From an uncultured Clostridium sp. (GTDB lineage Bacteria > Bacillota > Clostridia > Lachnospirales > Lachnospiraceae): 64,000 bases of DNA. The translations under genes were made by a program, and so were the position numbers. Positions 7,901 to 15,070 of the stretch are shown piece after piece. Position 1 is the first letter of the stretch. The number at the start of each line of letters is the position of its first letter. The stretch covers positions 1 through 64,000 of the forward strand of contig UQTA01000009.1 of assembly GCA_900543885.1 (NCBI GenBank), written 5' to 3'. The notes under the pieces were generated by a model. The model saw only the letters and a list, made by a program, of their open reading frames with translations. It made no database searches and was not told the origin of the DNA.

Positions 7901-8851
7901 ATGGAGTTAGAAAATGGCAGAGAGCTTCGTACAGGAGCGGTCATTGTAGCCGCAGGACATAAAAGTAAAAACACACCTTTTAATCCCCTTCTCCCTGTAG
8001 GTGACAGCACCGTGATCCGCCGTATTATTATCACATTAAAAAGAGCGGGAGTTTCTCCTATTGTGGTGATAACCGGTGATAAGGCAGAGGAGATAGAAAA
8101 ACATATTTCCAATCTTCAGGTGATCTGCCTGAGAAATGAACAATATGCTGTAACCCAGATGTTTTCCAGTATCTGCATGGGGCTTAATTATATAGAAGAT
8201 CTCTGTGACCGCGTTTTTCTGCTACCTGCTAAATTTCCTGTTTTTCTTCGGGAAACAGTACAGCAGATGATGGACGTTAAGGCGGATATCGTAAGGCCTG
8301 TTTTTGATGACTATCGCGGGCATCCGGTTCTGATTACATCCAGAGTACTGAAAGTGATTGCTTCCTATCAGGGTGACAGGGGACTGCGGGGAGCGCTGTA
8401 TCAGGCTTCCCAGGTCTTCAGGGAAGAAGATATACCTGTGGAAGACCAGGGAATCATCCGTGCGATCGAAACAGAAGGAGACAGCAGTGCTGATTTCATC
8501 AAAAGTCAGCAGATACAGATCCATCCCAAAATTGAGCTTAGCCTGGAACGTGACGATGACTTTTTTGGTCCCCAGATGTCTCAGTTTTTACAGCTTACTT
8601 CCCATACGGGTTCCATGCAGACTGCCTGCAAACAGATGCATATGTCCTATACAAAGGGATGGAAGATCTTAAGGGAGGCAGAAAAACAATTGGGATTCCC
8701 ACTTTTATTTTCCCGTTCCGGAGGCAGCGACGGAGGCTCTTCCAGGCTGACTCCTAAGGGAGAAGAATTTTTGAAAAATTACATAAAAATGGAAGAAGAA
8801 CTGCGAAAAGAAGGCGAGCGTCTGTTTGAACTTTACTTTGGACAGAAATAA
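7901..8851 (+). CDS. Nucleotidyltransferase-like domain fused to a ModE-type helix-turn-helix domain
   Basis: Residues about 7-200 resemble sugar-nucleotide/MobA-type nucleotidyltransferases (GAVIVAAGHKSKNTPFNPLL, VIRRIIITLKRAGVSPIVVI, FLLPAKFPVF). The usual GG-x-S-x-RMG-x-x-K nucleotide loop is altered, so activity is uncertain. Residues about 205-316 match the ModE DNA-binding domain (FLQLTSHTGSMQTACKQMHM, YTKGWKILREAEKQLGFPLL, SGGSDGGSSRLTPKGEEFL). The fusion suggests a regulator whose effector domain is a degenerate or repurposed transferase acting on molybdopterin or a nucleotide. It lies 36 nt after modC and just before the separate modE. MobA-like enzymatic function cannot be excluded. 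Confidence 0.75.
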   Translation: MELENGRELRTGAVIVAAGHKSKNTPFNPLLPVGDSTVIRRIIITLKRAGVSPIVVITGDKAEEIEKHISNLQVICLRNEQYAVTQMFSSICMGLNYIEDLCDRVFLLPAKFPVFLRETVQQMMDVKADIVRPVFDDYRGHPVLITSRVLKVIASYQGDRGLRGALYQASQVFREEDIPVEDQGIIRAIETEGDSSADFIKSQQIQIHPKIELSLERDDDFFGPQMSQFLQLTSHTGSMQTACKQMHMSYTKGWKILREAEKQLGFPLLFSRSGGSDGGSSRLTPKGEEFLKNYIKMEEELRKEGERLFELYFGQK

Positions 8852-8860
8852 TGCTATACT
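8832..8860 (+). promoter_or_regulatory. Promoter of the modE leader
   Basis: TTTACT (8832-8837) and TATACT (8855-8860) are separated by exactly 17 nt. The promoter overlaps the 3' end of the preceding gene and would start a leader of about 140 nt ahead of modE. Confidence 0.6.
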
Positions 8861-8910
8861 TAAATACAGAATCGAAAGCGCAGTTTGGAGCTTTATGCAA
8901 AAATGAAAGC

Positions 8911-8966
8911 CGGCTTTAGTCATTGCCCCGGAGAAAATGTTCCGGAAATGACTGGCCGTTTTTTTT
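8911..8966 (+). terminator. Terminator/attenuator in the modE leader
   Basis: A nested hairpin (CGGC..GCCG, AGTCATT/AATGACT, CCGGA/TCCGG) is followed by eight T residues. It sits downstream of its own promoter and upstream of modE, so it either ends the preceding transcript or attenuates modE-selD transcription. Confidence 0.8.
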
Positions 8967-8973
8967 GTTACAA

Positions 8974-8997
8974 CGTTATATTTTTAAGAAAATAACG
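8974..8997 (+). promoter_or_regulatory. ModE-like operator before modE
   Basis: CGTTATA (8974-8980)-N10-AATAACG (8991-8997) has the same geometry as the boxes at the moe/moa and modA promoters. It abuts the GGAGG ribosome binding site of modE, which suggests autoregulation. Confidence 0.6.
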
Positions 8998-9008
8998 GAG
9001 GAAACTAT

Positions 9009-9383
9009 ATGGGGGAAAAAAGGCTTCATTATGGGATGTCTTTGAGACTGTATTTTGAAGAGAAGGCTTTTGGGCCGGGGATGGTCACGCTGCTTCGTGA
9101 GGTGGATCGCACCGGTTCCCTGCAAAAAGCAGCAAAGTCTATGAATATGGCTTACAGTAAGGCATGGAAGATGTTAAAGGGGGCAGAAAAAGAGTGGGGA
9201 TTTGCTCTTACAAACCGTGAGACCGGTGGAAAAGATGGAGGCGGGTCTACACTGACACCCCAGGCAGAACGTTTGATCCAGGCATATGAAGATTTTAAGA
9301 AAGATGCCACAGACCATATGGATCAATTATTTGCACAATATTTTTCAGAGGAAAAGGTTGAAAAAATAAGAGAAATGGAGTGA
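9009..9383 (+). CDS. modE: ModE-type molybdate-responsive regulator, DNA-binding domain only
   Basis: The 124-residue protein is a winged helix-turn-helix of the ModE N-terminal type: LLREVDRTGSLQKAAKSMNM (about 28-47), AYSKAWKMLKGAEKEWGFAL, then the GGKDGGGSTLTPQAERLIQAY wing. Full-length ModE adds two molybdate-binding Mop/TOBE domains. These are absent here, so molybdate sensing must come from elsewhere, be indirect, or not occur. It is 4 nt upstream of selD and would be cotranscribed with the selenium genes. A ModE-like palindrome lies immediately before its ribosome binding site. Confidence 0.88.
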   Translation: MGEKRLHYGMSLRLYFEEKAFGPGMVTLLREVDRTGSLQKAAKSMNMAYSKAWKMLKGAEKEWGFALTNRETGGKDGGGSTLTPQAERLIQAYEDFKKDATDHMDQLFAQYFSEEKVEKIREME

Positions 9384-9387
9384 TAAA

Positions 9388-10413
9388 ATGGAACCACAGG
9401 AAATCGTATTCTGTAAAGGAGGCGGCTGTACCGCAAAGCTGGGACCGGGTATACTGGCCAGAGTATTAAATAATCTGCCAAAGACCTATGATCCCAATCT
9501 GCTCATTGGATTTGACGGTTCTGATGATGCGGCAGTTTACAAGCTTACCGATGATCTGGCGATCGTCCAGACGCTGGATTTCTTTCCGCCAATGGTGGAA
9601 GATCCTTATATATTCGGTCAGATCGCAGCAGCAAATGCCCTAAGCGATATTTATGCTATGGGCGGTGATGTGAAAACAGCCTTAAATATCGTATGTTTCC
9701 CGGAAGCAATGGACTTAAATATTCTTGGAAAGATCATGCTGGGAGGCAGCGAAAAAGTAAGAGAAGCAGGGGGAGTTCTGGCAGGCGGCCATTCCATTGC
9801 AGACAGTGATGTAAAATATGGATTGTCTGTGACAGGTGTGATCCATCCGGATAAAGTTTTTGCCAACAGCGGCTGTGAGGTGGGAGATGCTCTGATCCTT
9901 ACAAAACCACTGGGTGTGGGGATCGTATGTACAGCGTCCCGTATGAAAGCGGCTTCCAAAGAGGCGTATGATCTGGCGGTAAAGTCTATGACTACTTTAA
10001 ACAAATATGCGTCAGAGATTTTGAGAAAATATCGTCTGCACGGCTGCACGGATGTGACTGGCTTCGGTTTTTTAGGTCACCTTTGTGAAATGGTCACAGA
10101 TCAGGCAACAGCAAGGGTATTTAAGGATAAAGTACCTTACATCCCGGAGTGTGAGGACTATGTGGAGGAATTTTATCTTACAGCTGCTGCACAGAGGAAC
10201 CGGAATCATGTGCAGGACAAGGTAGAATTCAGAAATTGTTCCTTTGCCACGGAAGAGATCTTATATGATCCCCAGACTTCCGGCGGATTGCTGGCTTCTG
10301 TTCATAAAGAAGATGTTCCGGCAATCATGGAAGAACTGGAAAAACTGGGTCTTCCCTGCGGCGTAGTAGGAGAGATCTTACCGAAACAGGAAAAAGCAGT
10401 TATCATAGAATAA
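9388..10413 (+). CDS. selD: Selenide, water dikinase SelD
   Basis: SelD makes selenophosphate from selenide and ATP, the donor for selenoproteins and for the selenium cofactor of some molybdenum hydroxylases. The catalytic N-terminal loop CKGGGCTAKLGPG holds Cys14 and Lys17 in the expected positions. The ATP-binding segments FDGSDDAAVY, IVQTLDFFPPMVEDPYIFGQ and ANALSDIYAMGG follow. The 341-residue length is normal, and this version uses cysteine rather than selenocysteine. It lies between modE and yedF. No selA, selB or tRNA-Sec gene occurs in the window. Confidence 0.95.
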   Translation: MEPQEIVFCKGGGCTAKLGPGILARVLNNLPKTYDPNLLIGFDGSDDAAVYKLTDDLAIVQTLDFFPPMVEDPYIFGQIAAANALSDIYAMGGDVKTALNIVCFPEAMDLNILGKIMLGGSEKVREAGGVLAGGHSIADSDVKYGLSVTGVIHPDKVFANSGCEVGDALILTKPLGVGIVCTASRMKAASKEAYDLAVKSMTTLNKYASEILRKYRLHGCTDVTGFGFLGHLCEMVTDQATARVFKDKVPYIPECEDYVEEFYLTAAAQRNRNHVQDKVEFRNCSFATEEILYDPQTSGGLLASVHKEDVPAIMEELEKLGLPCGVVGEILPKQEKAVIIE

Positions 10414-10456
10414 AATGATATCAAGGCAATATCATAAATAAAGGAGAGATACTACT

Positions 10457-11080
10457 ATGAAGAGATTAGATGAAAGAGGAAAACAGTGTCCATTACCAGT
10501 GATTGAAGCAAAGAAAGCCTTAGAGGCATCTGCACCAGGAGAAAAAGTAGAAGTTGTAGTAGATAATGAGATCGCAGTTCAGAATTTAAGCAAAATGGCA
10601 GATCATAAGGGCCTTGCAGTATGCTCTGAGAAGACTGGGGATCGCGAATTTTTAGTTACGATCACTGCAGGAGAAGGAAATGATCAGGCATCTGAGGCAC
10701 CGGCTGCGGCAGAAGAAGTGACCTGTACACCAGATGGAAGAAGAAAAGGCATGGTAGTAGTTCTTTCTTCTAATCAGATGGGTCAGGGAGATGAGGCTTT
10801 AGGAAAACTTCTGATGAAGGGATTTGTATTTGCTCTGACTCAGCAGGATATGCTGCCGGAAACCATTCTTTTATATAACAGCGGCGCGTTCTTGTCCTGC
10901 GAAGGTTCTGACAATCTGGAAGATCTTAAGACCTTAGAGGCACAGGGCGTAGAGATCCTTACCTGCGGAACCTGCTTAAATCACTATGGACTGGCTGAAA
11001 AACGCCAGGTAGGCGGTGTTACCAATATGTATGAGATCGTAGAGAAAATGACAAAGGCCAGCGTAGTAGTACGCCCATAA
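10457..11080 (+). CDS. yedF: Selenium metabolism protein YedF (SirA/TusA domain plus DsrE-like domain)
   Basis: Residues about 1-75 are a TusA/SirA-like domain with the CPLP motif (RGKQCPLPVIEAKKAL). Residues about 100-205 are a DsrE/YchN-like domain (MVVVLSSNQMGQGDEALGKL, CGTCLNHYGL with a Cys pair). This two-domain arrangement is characteristic of YedF in selenium-utilising bacteria, where it probably carries sulfur or selenium persulfide for SelD or cofactor maturation. A glutamate/alanine-rich linker separates the domains. It lies 43 nt after selD behind AAAGGAGAG. Confidence 0.9.
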   Translation: MKRLDERGKQCPLPVIEAKKALEASAPGEKVEVVVDNEIAVQNLSKMADHKGLAVCSEKTGDREFLVTITAGEGNDQASEAPAAAEEVTCTPDGRRKGMVVVLSSNQMGQGDEALGKLLMKGFVFALTQQDMLPETILLYNSGAFLSCEGSDNLEDLKTLEAQGVEILTCGTCLNHYGLAEKRQVGGVTNMYEIVEKMTKASVVVRP

Positions 11081-11135
11081 TGGATCGCTCAGGATCCCCA
11101 AAAACGTAGTCAGGATAAAAGGAGAAGTTATTATT

Positions 11136-11969
11136 ATGATACAGAGAAATGAGCAGCTTGTGATCGTAAGAGGAGGGGGAGACATTGCTACCGGCACTAT
11201 CAGCAGGCTGTTTCACAGCGGATACCCGGTAGTGATCTTAGAGATCGCTGCTCCTTCTGCGATCCGCCGTCAGGTGGCTCTTTCAGAAGCTGTTTATGAT
11301 GGGGAAAGTAAAGTGGAGGATGTGACCTGTGTAAAGGTAGATTCCTGGGAAGAGGCGAAGGCAGTATTAAAAGAAAAGAAAAAAGTACCGCTTTTGATCG
11401 ATCCGGACTGTGATATCTTAAAGCAGGTACGTCCATGGGCGTTAGTAGATGCCATTCTAGCGAAGAAAAATCTGGGAACCAATCGCCAGATGGCAGATAA
11501 GACCATTGCTTTGGGGCCTGGTTTTTCTGCAGGAACGGATGTGGATCTGGTAGTGGAAACACAGAGAGGACATAATCTGGGCCGTATTATCAAAGAAGGA
11601 CCGGCTGCGCCTAATACAGGAACTCCCGGTATGATCGGCGGCTATGGAAAAGAGCGGGTCATTCATTCACCGGCAAAAGGAAAGCTTTATGGGAAGGTAA
11701 AGATCGGTGATAAAGTAGAAAAAGGACAGACCATTGCTGTGATCATTACAGAAAGCGGGGAAGAAGTAAAGGTAGAGGCTACTCTTACCGGTCTGGTCCG
11801 CGGCCTGATCCGGGATGCTTATCCTGTAACTGTTGGTTTTAAGATTGCTGATATTGATCCACGGGAAAGCGAATACAAAAACTGCTTTACCATTTCTGAT
11901 AAGGCGCGAAATATCGGCGGCTCTGTTTTAGAGGCATTAATGATCCTGGAAAATGAACAGGGATACTAA
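11136..11969 (+). CDS. yqeB: Selenium-dependent molybdenum cofactor maturation protein YqeB
   Basis: The 277-residue protein has a Rossmann-like N-terminus (LVIVRGGGDIATGTISRLFHSG, about 8-29) and the conserved APNTGTPGMIGGYGKERVIH and ALGPGFSAGTDVDLVVETQR segments of the YqeB/EF2563 family. The C-terminal part (about 175-235) resembles a biotinyl/lipoyl-like beta barrel (KGKLYGKVKIGDKVEKGQTI). The family co-occurs with SelD and YqeC and is linked to selenium-dependent molybdenum hydroxylases. The biochemical step is not established from the sequence. It sits 55 nt after yedF behind AAAGGAG. Confidence 0.88.
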   Translation: MIQRNEQLVIVRGGGDIATGTISRLFHSGYPVVILEIAAPSAIRRQVALSEAVYDGESKVEDVTCVKVDSWEEAKAVLKEKKKVPLLIDPDCDILKQVRPWALVDAILAKKNLGTNRQMADKTIALGPGFSAGTDVDLVVETQRGHNLGRIIKEGPAAPNTGTPGMIGGYGKERVIHSPAKGKLYGKVKIGDKVEKGQTIAVIITESGEEVKVEATLTGLVRGLIRDAYPVTVGFKIADIDPRESEYKNCFTISDKARNIGGSVLEALMILENEQGY

Positions 11970-11981
11970 GGAGGAGAGAAT

Positions 11982-13154
11982 ATGATCTATCTGGACAGTG
12001 CGGCTACTTCCTTTTATCGCCCGCCCTGTGTGGCCCAGGCGGTAGCAGAGGCTATTTCCAGTATGGGAAACTGCTCCAGAGGAGCTTATAAAGAAGCGCT
12101 TACAGGAGCCAGAACCATTTTCGAAACCAGGTCTCTTTTAGCAGAAATGTTTCATGGAGATGGGCCGGAGCAGGTGGCTTTTACTGCGAATTCTACAGAA
12201 AGTTTAAATATTGCCATAAAAGGTTTGATAAGACCGGGAGACCGGGTGGTCACAACTGTTTTAGAGCATAACAGTGTGCTGCGTCCTCTTTATGAAATGG
12301 AACAGTCAGGTGCGGAGTTGGTTATTATAGGCTGTGAGCAGGCTCCAAAAGAAGCAGATGAAGAGGAAAAGGAAAAAGTAAGGCGTCAGGGAAAACTGGA
12401 CTATGAGGCTTTAAAGGCTGCGATCACACCGGGGACCCGTGCGGTAGTTATGACACATGCTTCTAACCTTACCGGAAACCGCACAGATCTTAAAAAAGTA
12501 GGCGATTGGTGCCAAAAGGCGGGGGCATTGTTTATTGTAGATGCATCCCAGACAGCAGGGCATTTTCCTGTTAATATGGAAGAATGTCACATTGATGTTC
12601 TGTGTTTTACAGGACATAAAGGACTTATGGGACCTCAGGGAACGGGAGGACTGTGTGTACGTAAGGGACTTGCTGTAAAACCGCTGTTATCCGGCGGAAG
12701 CGGTATCCTTACTTTTGAGAAGCAGCACCCGGCTGTGATGCCTACTGCTTTGGAAGCAGGAACTTTAAATGGTCACGGGATCGCCGGACTGCGCGCCGCC
12801 CTTCTTTATACAAAAGAGGAAGGAATGGAAACGATAAGAAGGCGCGAACAGAAGCTGATGGAACTTTTTTATGAACAGGTAAAGGAAATCCCCCATATCC
12901 GTATTTATGGAGATTTTTCACAGAAAGAAAGAGCAGCTATTGTGGCTTTGAACCTGGGACAAGAAGATTCCGGCGAAGTAAGTGATTATTTATCAGAAGA
13001 ATATGGGATCGATACCCGCTCCGGCGGTCACTGCGCACCTTTGATGCATGGTGCATTAGGAACTGTGGATCAGGGGGCTGTGCGTTTCAGCTTTTCGCAT
13101 TTTAATACAGAGGAACAGGTGGAATGTGCAGTGCGGGCGCTGAAAGAATACTAA
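11982..13154 (+). CDS. Class V aminotransferase, cysteine desulfurase / selenocysteine lyase-like
   Basis: This is a PLP enzyme of 390 residues. The N-terminus MIYLDSAATSFYRPP, the PLP lysine in CFTGHKGLMGPQGTGG (about 209-224) and the sulfur-accepting cysteine in IDTRSGGHCAPLMH near residue 350 are all visible. These mark the SufS/CsdB-like desulfurase family. Its position directly after yqeB, 12 nt downstream, suggests it mobilises selenium or sulfur for the hydroxylase cofactor. Substrate preference cannot be read from the sequence. A bidirectional terminator follows. Confidence 0.88.
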   Translation: MIYLDSAATSFYRPPCVAQAVAEAISSMGNCSRGAYKEALTGARTIFETRSLLAEMFHGDGPEQVAFTANSTESLNIAIKGLIRPGDRVVTTVLEHNSVLRPLYEMEQSGAELVIIGCEQAPKEADEEEKEKVRRQGKLDYEALKAAITPGTRAVVMTHASNLTGNRTDLKKVGDWCQKAGALFIVDASQTAGHFPVNMEECHIDVLCFTGHKGLMGPQGTGGLCVRKGLAVKPLLSGGSGILTFEKQHPAVMPTALEAGTLNGHGIAGLRAALLYTKEEGMETIRRREQKLMELFYEQVKEIPHIRIYGDFSQKERAAIVALNLGQEDSGEVSDYLSEEYGIDTRSGGHCAPLMHGALGTVDQGAVRFSFSHFNTEEQVECAVRALKEY

Positions 13155-13156
13155 AA

Positions 13157-13238
13157 AACAGGGCGATGAGTCAGAACTAAGGGACTGCTGCAGTTTGCAG
13201 TATCCCTCTTATCTGGCCATCGTCCTGTTTTCGTTTTT
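13157..13238. terminator. Bidirectional terminator between convergent genes
   Basis: AAAACAGGGCGATG pairs with CATCGTCCTGTTTT, with an inner AAGGGA/TCCCTCTT stem, and T-rich sequence follows on the plus strand and A-rich sequence precedes it. It separates the selenium operon from the minus-strand DUF2325 gene. Confidence 0.75.
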
Positions 13239-13252
13239 ACAGTTTATCTGTT

Positions 13253-13537
13253 TTATGCAGGAACATGCTGCATTAAGATCTCAGTAAGTGCAGTACCGCT
13301 GCTGGTATGACAGCGGACGATCTCTGTTTCATTTTCATTAACCTCATCTAAGGCACAGCGGATCATTTTGTGGGAAACTGTATTGGTGAACAGAACTAAA
13401 AGATCCGGTCTTCCGATCTGTTTGTCCAGGCTGGCACTCATCTGGGTGAATACCTTTGCTTTACAGTTATAGTTTTTACATATTTTTTTATACTGGCTGA
13501 CCATACGGTCATGTCCGCCGATGATAACAACGCTCAT
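13253..13537 (-). CDS. DUF2325 domain protein
   Basis: This 94-residue protein begins MSVVIIGGHDRMVSQYKKIC and contains RPDLLVLFTNTVSHKMIRCA, the pattern of the DUF2325 family, small Rossmann-like proteins found alone or fused to other domains in Firmicutes. The function is unknown. AAAGGAGG precedes its start on the minus strand. It is transcribed divergently from the short gene at 14001 and convergently with the selenium operon. Confidence 0.8.
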   Translation of the reverse strand: MSVVIIGGHDRMVSQYKKICKNYNCKAKVFTQMSASLDKQIGRPDLLVLFTNTVSHKMIRCALDEVNENETEIVRCHTSSGTALTEILMQHVPA

Positions 13538-13883
13538 AATGTAGCCTCCTTTTAATTCTTTTTTTAGTCGATTTCTGTACCCTATGTATGGGAAAATGAT
13601 AGTTTGTATGTTCGAACGAATAGTTAGCTTTAACTAACTTATGGTAAAATCATACATGATTTATAGGAAAATGTCTATAGGGGTTATTGATAATATTTCT
13701 CAGACGAAAAGAACTTTCAATCTTCCTGGGACAAGCAAGTCTTTGTGCTTATTGCTTTACGAGGCAGAAGCAGATGGATTCCTTAATCTGGTTAAAAAAT
13801 TGGTGGGATTGTTAAAACTAAAACTTTTTGCACAATATACAAAAACTTTTAGGTATTTCCAAAAACCTTATTGCTTTTGCGGA
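13538..13883. promoter_or_regulatory. Intergenic region with a possible metalloregulator-type palindrome
   Basis: AGTTAG (13622-13627)-N6-CTAACT (13634-13639) is an inverted repeat of a form reminiscent of DtxR-family iron/manganese operators. It is followed by ATGGTAAAAT, which could serve as a -10 element. An 87-codon frame starting at 13641 has no recognisable domain, and I do not call it a gene. The rest is AT-rich and featureless. Confidence 0.3.
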
Positions 13884-13912
13884 TTGTACCAAAAAAATTT
13901 TTAGGTTATACT
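13884..13912 (+). promoter_or_regulatory. Promoter of a short transcription unit
   Basis: TTGTAC (13884-13889) and TATACT (13907-13912) are separated by exactly 17 nt, predicting a start near 13919 and an 80-nt leader before the small open frame at 14001. Confidence 0.6.
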
Positions 13913-14000
13913 ATGTGCAGAGTTAAGAAAGAAATAAAACAAGTAACAAAGCATCAATTGATCCATAAAAAACTACGACTTGGGAAAGGAAGATAAGAAC

Positions 14001-14075
14001 ATGGCAGCAATCGCAGTAACATTTGTATTTGGAACTCTGGCTTATGATATGTATAAAGTAATCTGTGGCAAATAA
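14001..14075 (+). CDS. Putative 24-residue membrane peptide
   Basis: A short frame starts with ATG behind AAAGGAAG and encodes a hydrophobic segment (VTFVFGTLAYDMYKVI) ending CGK. It has a well-spaced promoter upstream and a strong terminator directly downstream, so it is an independent transcription unit of roughly 220 nt. The peptide could insert in the membrane, or the transcript could act as a small RNA. I do not recognise a family; a distant likeness to FeoB-associated small proteins is speculative. Confidence 0.45.
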   Translation: MAAIAVTFVFGTLAYDMYKVICGK

Positions 14076-14096
14076 TGATTCACAGAATGATCCTGA

Positions 14097-14146
14097 AAGA
14101 CCTGAAACAGTATTCTGACACCAGAAGCTGTTTCGGGTCTTTTTTA
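14097..14146 (+). terminator. Rho-independent terminator after the 24-residue peptide
   Basis: AAGACCTGAAACAG pairs with CTGTTTCGGGTCTT and is followed by a T run at 14141-14145. Confidence 0.85.
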
Positions 14147-14204
14147 TTATAACTTCTTATTTGTATATTCTGTTTCCTTTACGGTCTGATAAAATTATGT
14201 TAAA

Positions 14205-15032
14205 ATGGGCCAAAAGGCAAAGTTTGGGGGAATGGATTTGAATATTTCTGTAAAGTCTCAGGAAAACTGGACACAGCCGGATACGTTGTGGTCTGCTCTT
14301 TCTATAGATAAGTTGATCCAGGCAAAAGGAAAACAGCCGGTGATCCTTTCTTTAATAGGTGGCGGAGGAAAAACCTCCTATATCCGCCGTTTTGCATGGG
14401 AAGGAAGGGAAAAGGGATTCAAAGTGTTGGTGATGACCACTACGCATATGGCCAGCCCAAAGCAGTTTGCGGTTTTAGAACGGGATCTGGAAATGACCGA
14501 TAAAATGCTTGAGAAGGAGTCCATTGCAGTTGCCGGACGTCCTGCAAAGGATGGAAAGATTGCTTTCTGGGATGAGGATTTTTACAAAAAGGCTTTAGAA
14601 TTGGCAGATGTTGTGCTGATAGAAGCAGATGGTTCCAAACGTCTTCCTGTAAAAGTTCCGGGACTTAATGAGCCGGTGATCCCAGAGGATTCGGATGCTA
14701 TTATCTGCATCTATGGCCTTGGCGCTGTTGGAAAACAGGCAGATGCCTGCTGCTTTCGCTTAAATCAGGCGGAAGGGCTTCTAAACCTGAAAGAAGAGGA
14801 AAAAAACGGAAACTGGATCATGACAGAAGAAAAAATGGCCTGTTTAATGGAGAAAGGTTATCTTAAACGCTTCAAAAAGGAATTCCCAGGGCGTTTCGTG
14901 ATCGGGGCGCTGAATCAGGCAGACACGAAAGAAGCAGAAGAGACAGGGAGAAATATTTTAAAACGGACAGGACAAGAGCAGGGGATACTTACAGGAAAAT
15001 TGTATGAGGAACCTTCTTTTGATTTATTTTGA
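14205..15032 (+). CDS. yqeC: Selenium cofactor biosynthesis protein YqeC
   Basis: The protein has a P-loop near its N-terminus (VILSLIGGGGKTSYIRRFA) and the segments VMTTTHMASP, VAGRPAKDGKI and LIEADGSKRLPVKVPGLNEP, typical of the YqeC family that accompanies SelD, YqeB and MocA-like proteins in selenium-dependent molybdenum hydroxylase maturation. It is probably a nucleotide-dependent enzyme; the reaction is not known. The start is uncertain. ATG 14205 overlaps a possible -10 element and lacks a ribosome binding site, ATG 14232 lies too close to the GGGGG at 14226-14230, and TTG 14238 is well spaced from it. The 3' end is firm. Confidence 0.82.
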   Translation: MGQKAKFGGMDLNISVKSQENWTQPDTLWSALSIDKLIQAKGKQPVILSLIGGGGKTSYIRRFAWEGREKGFKVLVMTTTHMASPKQFAVLERDLEMTDKMLEKESIAVAGRPAKDGKIAFWDEDFYKKALELADVVLIEADGSKRLPVKVPGLNEPVIPEDSDAIICIYGLGAVGKQADACCFRLNQAEGLLNLKEEEKNGNWIMTEEKMACLMEKGYLKRFKKEFPGRFVIGALNQADTKEAEETGRNILKRTGQEQGILTGKLYEEPSFDLF

Positions 15033-15070
15033 CCGGATCAGGGAACATGAAAGATAAAGGGGGATTATGA

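Noticed and set aside
9388..9450. Selenocysteine-coding UGA in selD
   Set aside because: The active loop has a normal Cys codon and there is no in-frame stop or SECIS-like hairpin.
13641..13904. 87-codon plus-strand frame between DUF2325 and the 24-residue peptide
   Set aside because: No ribosome binding site, no recognisable domain, AT-rich low-complexity end, and it overlaps the promoter of the next unit.
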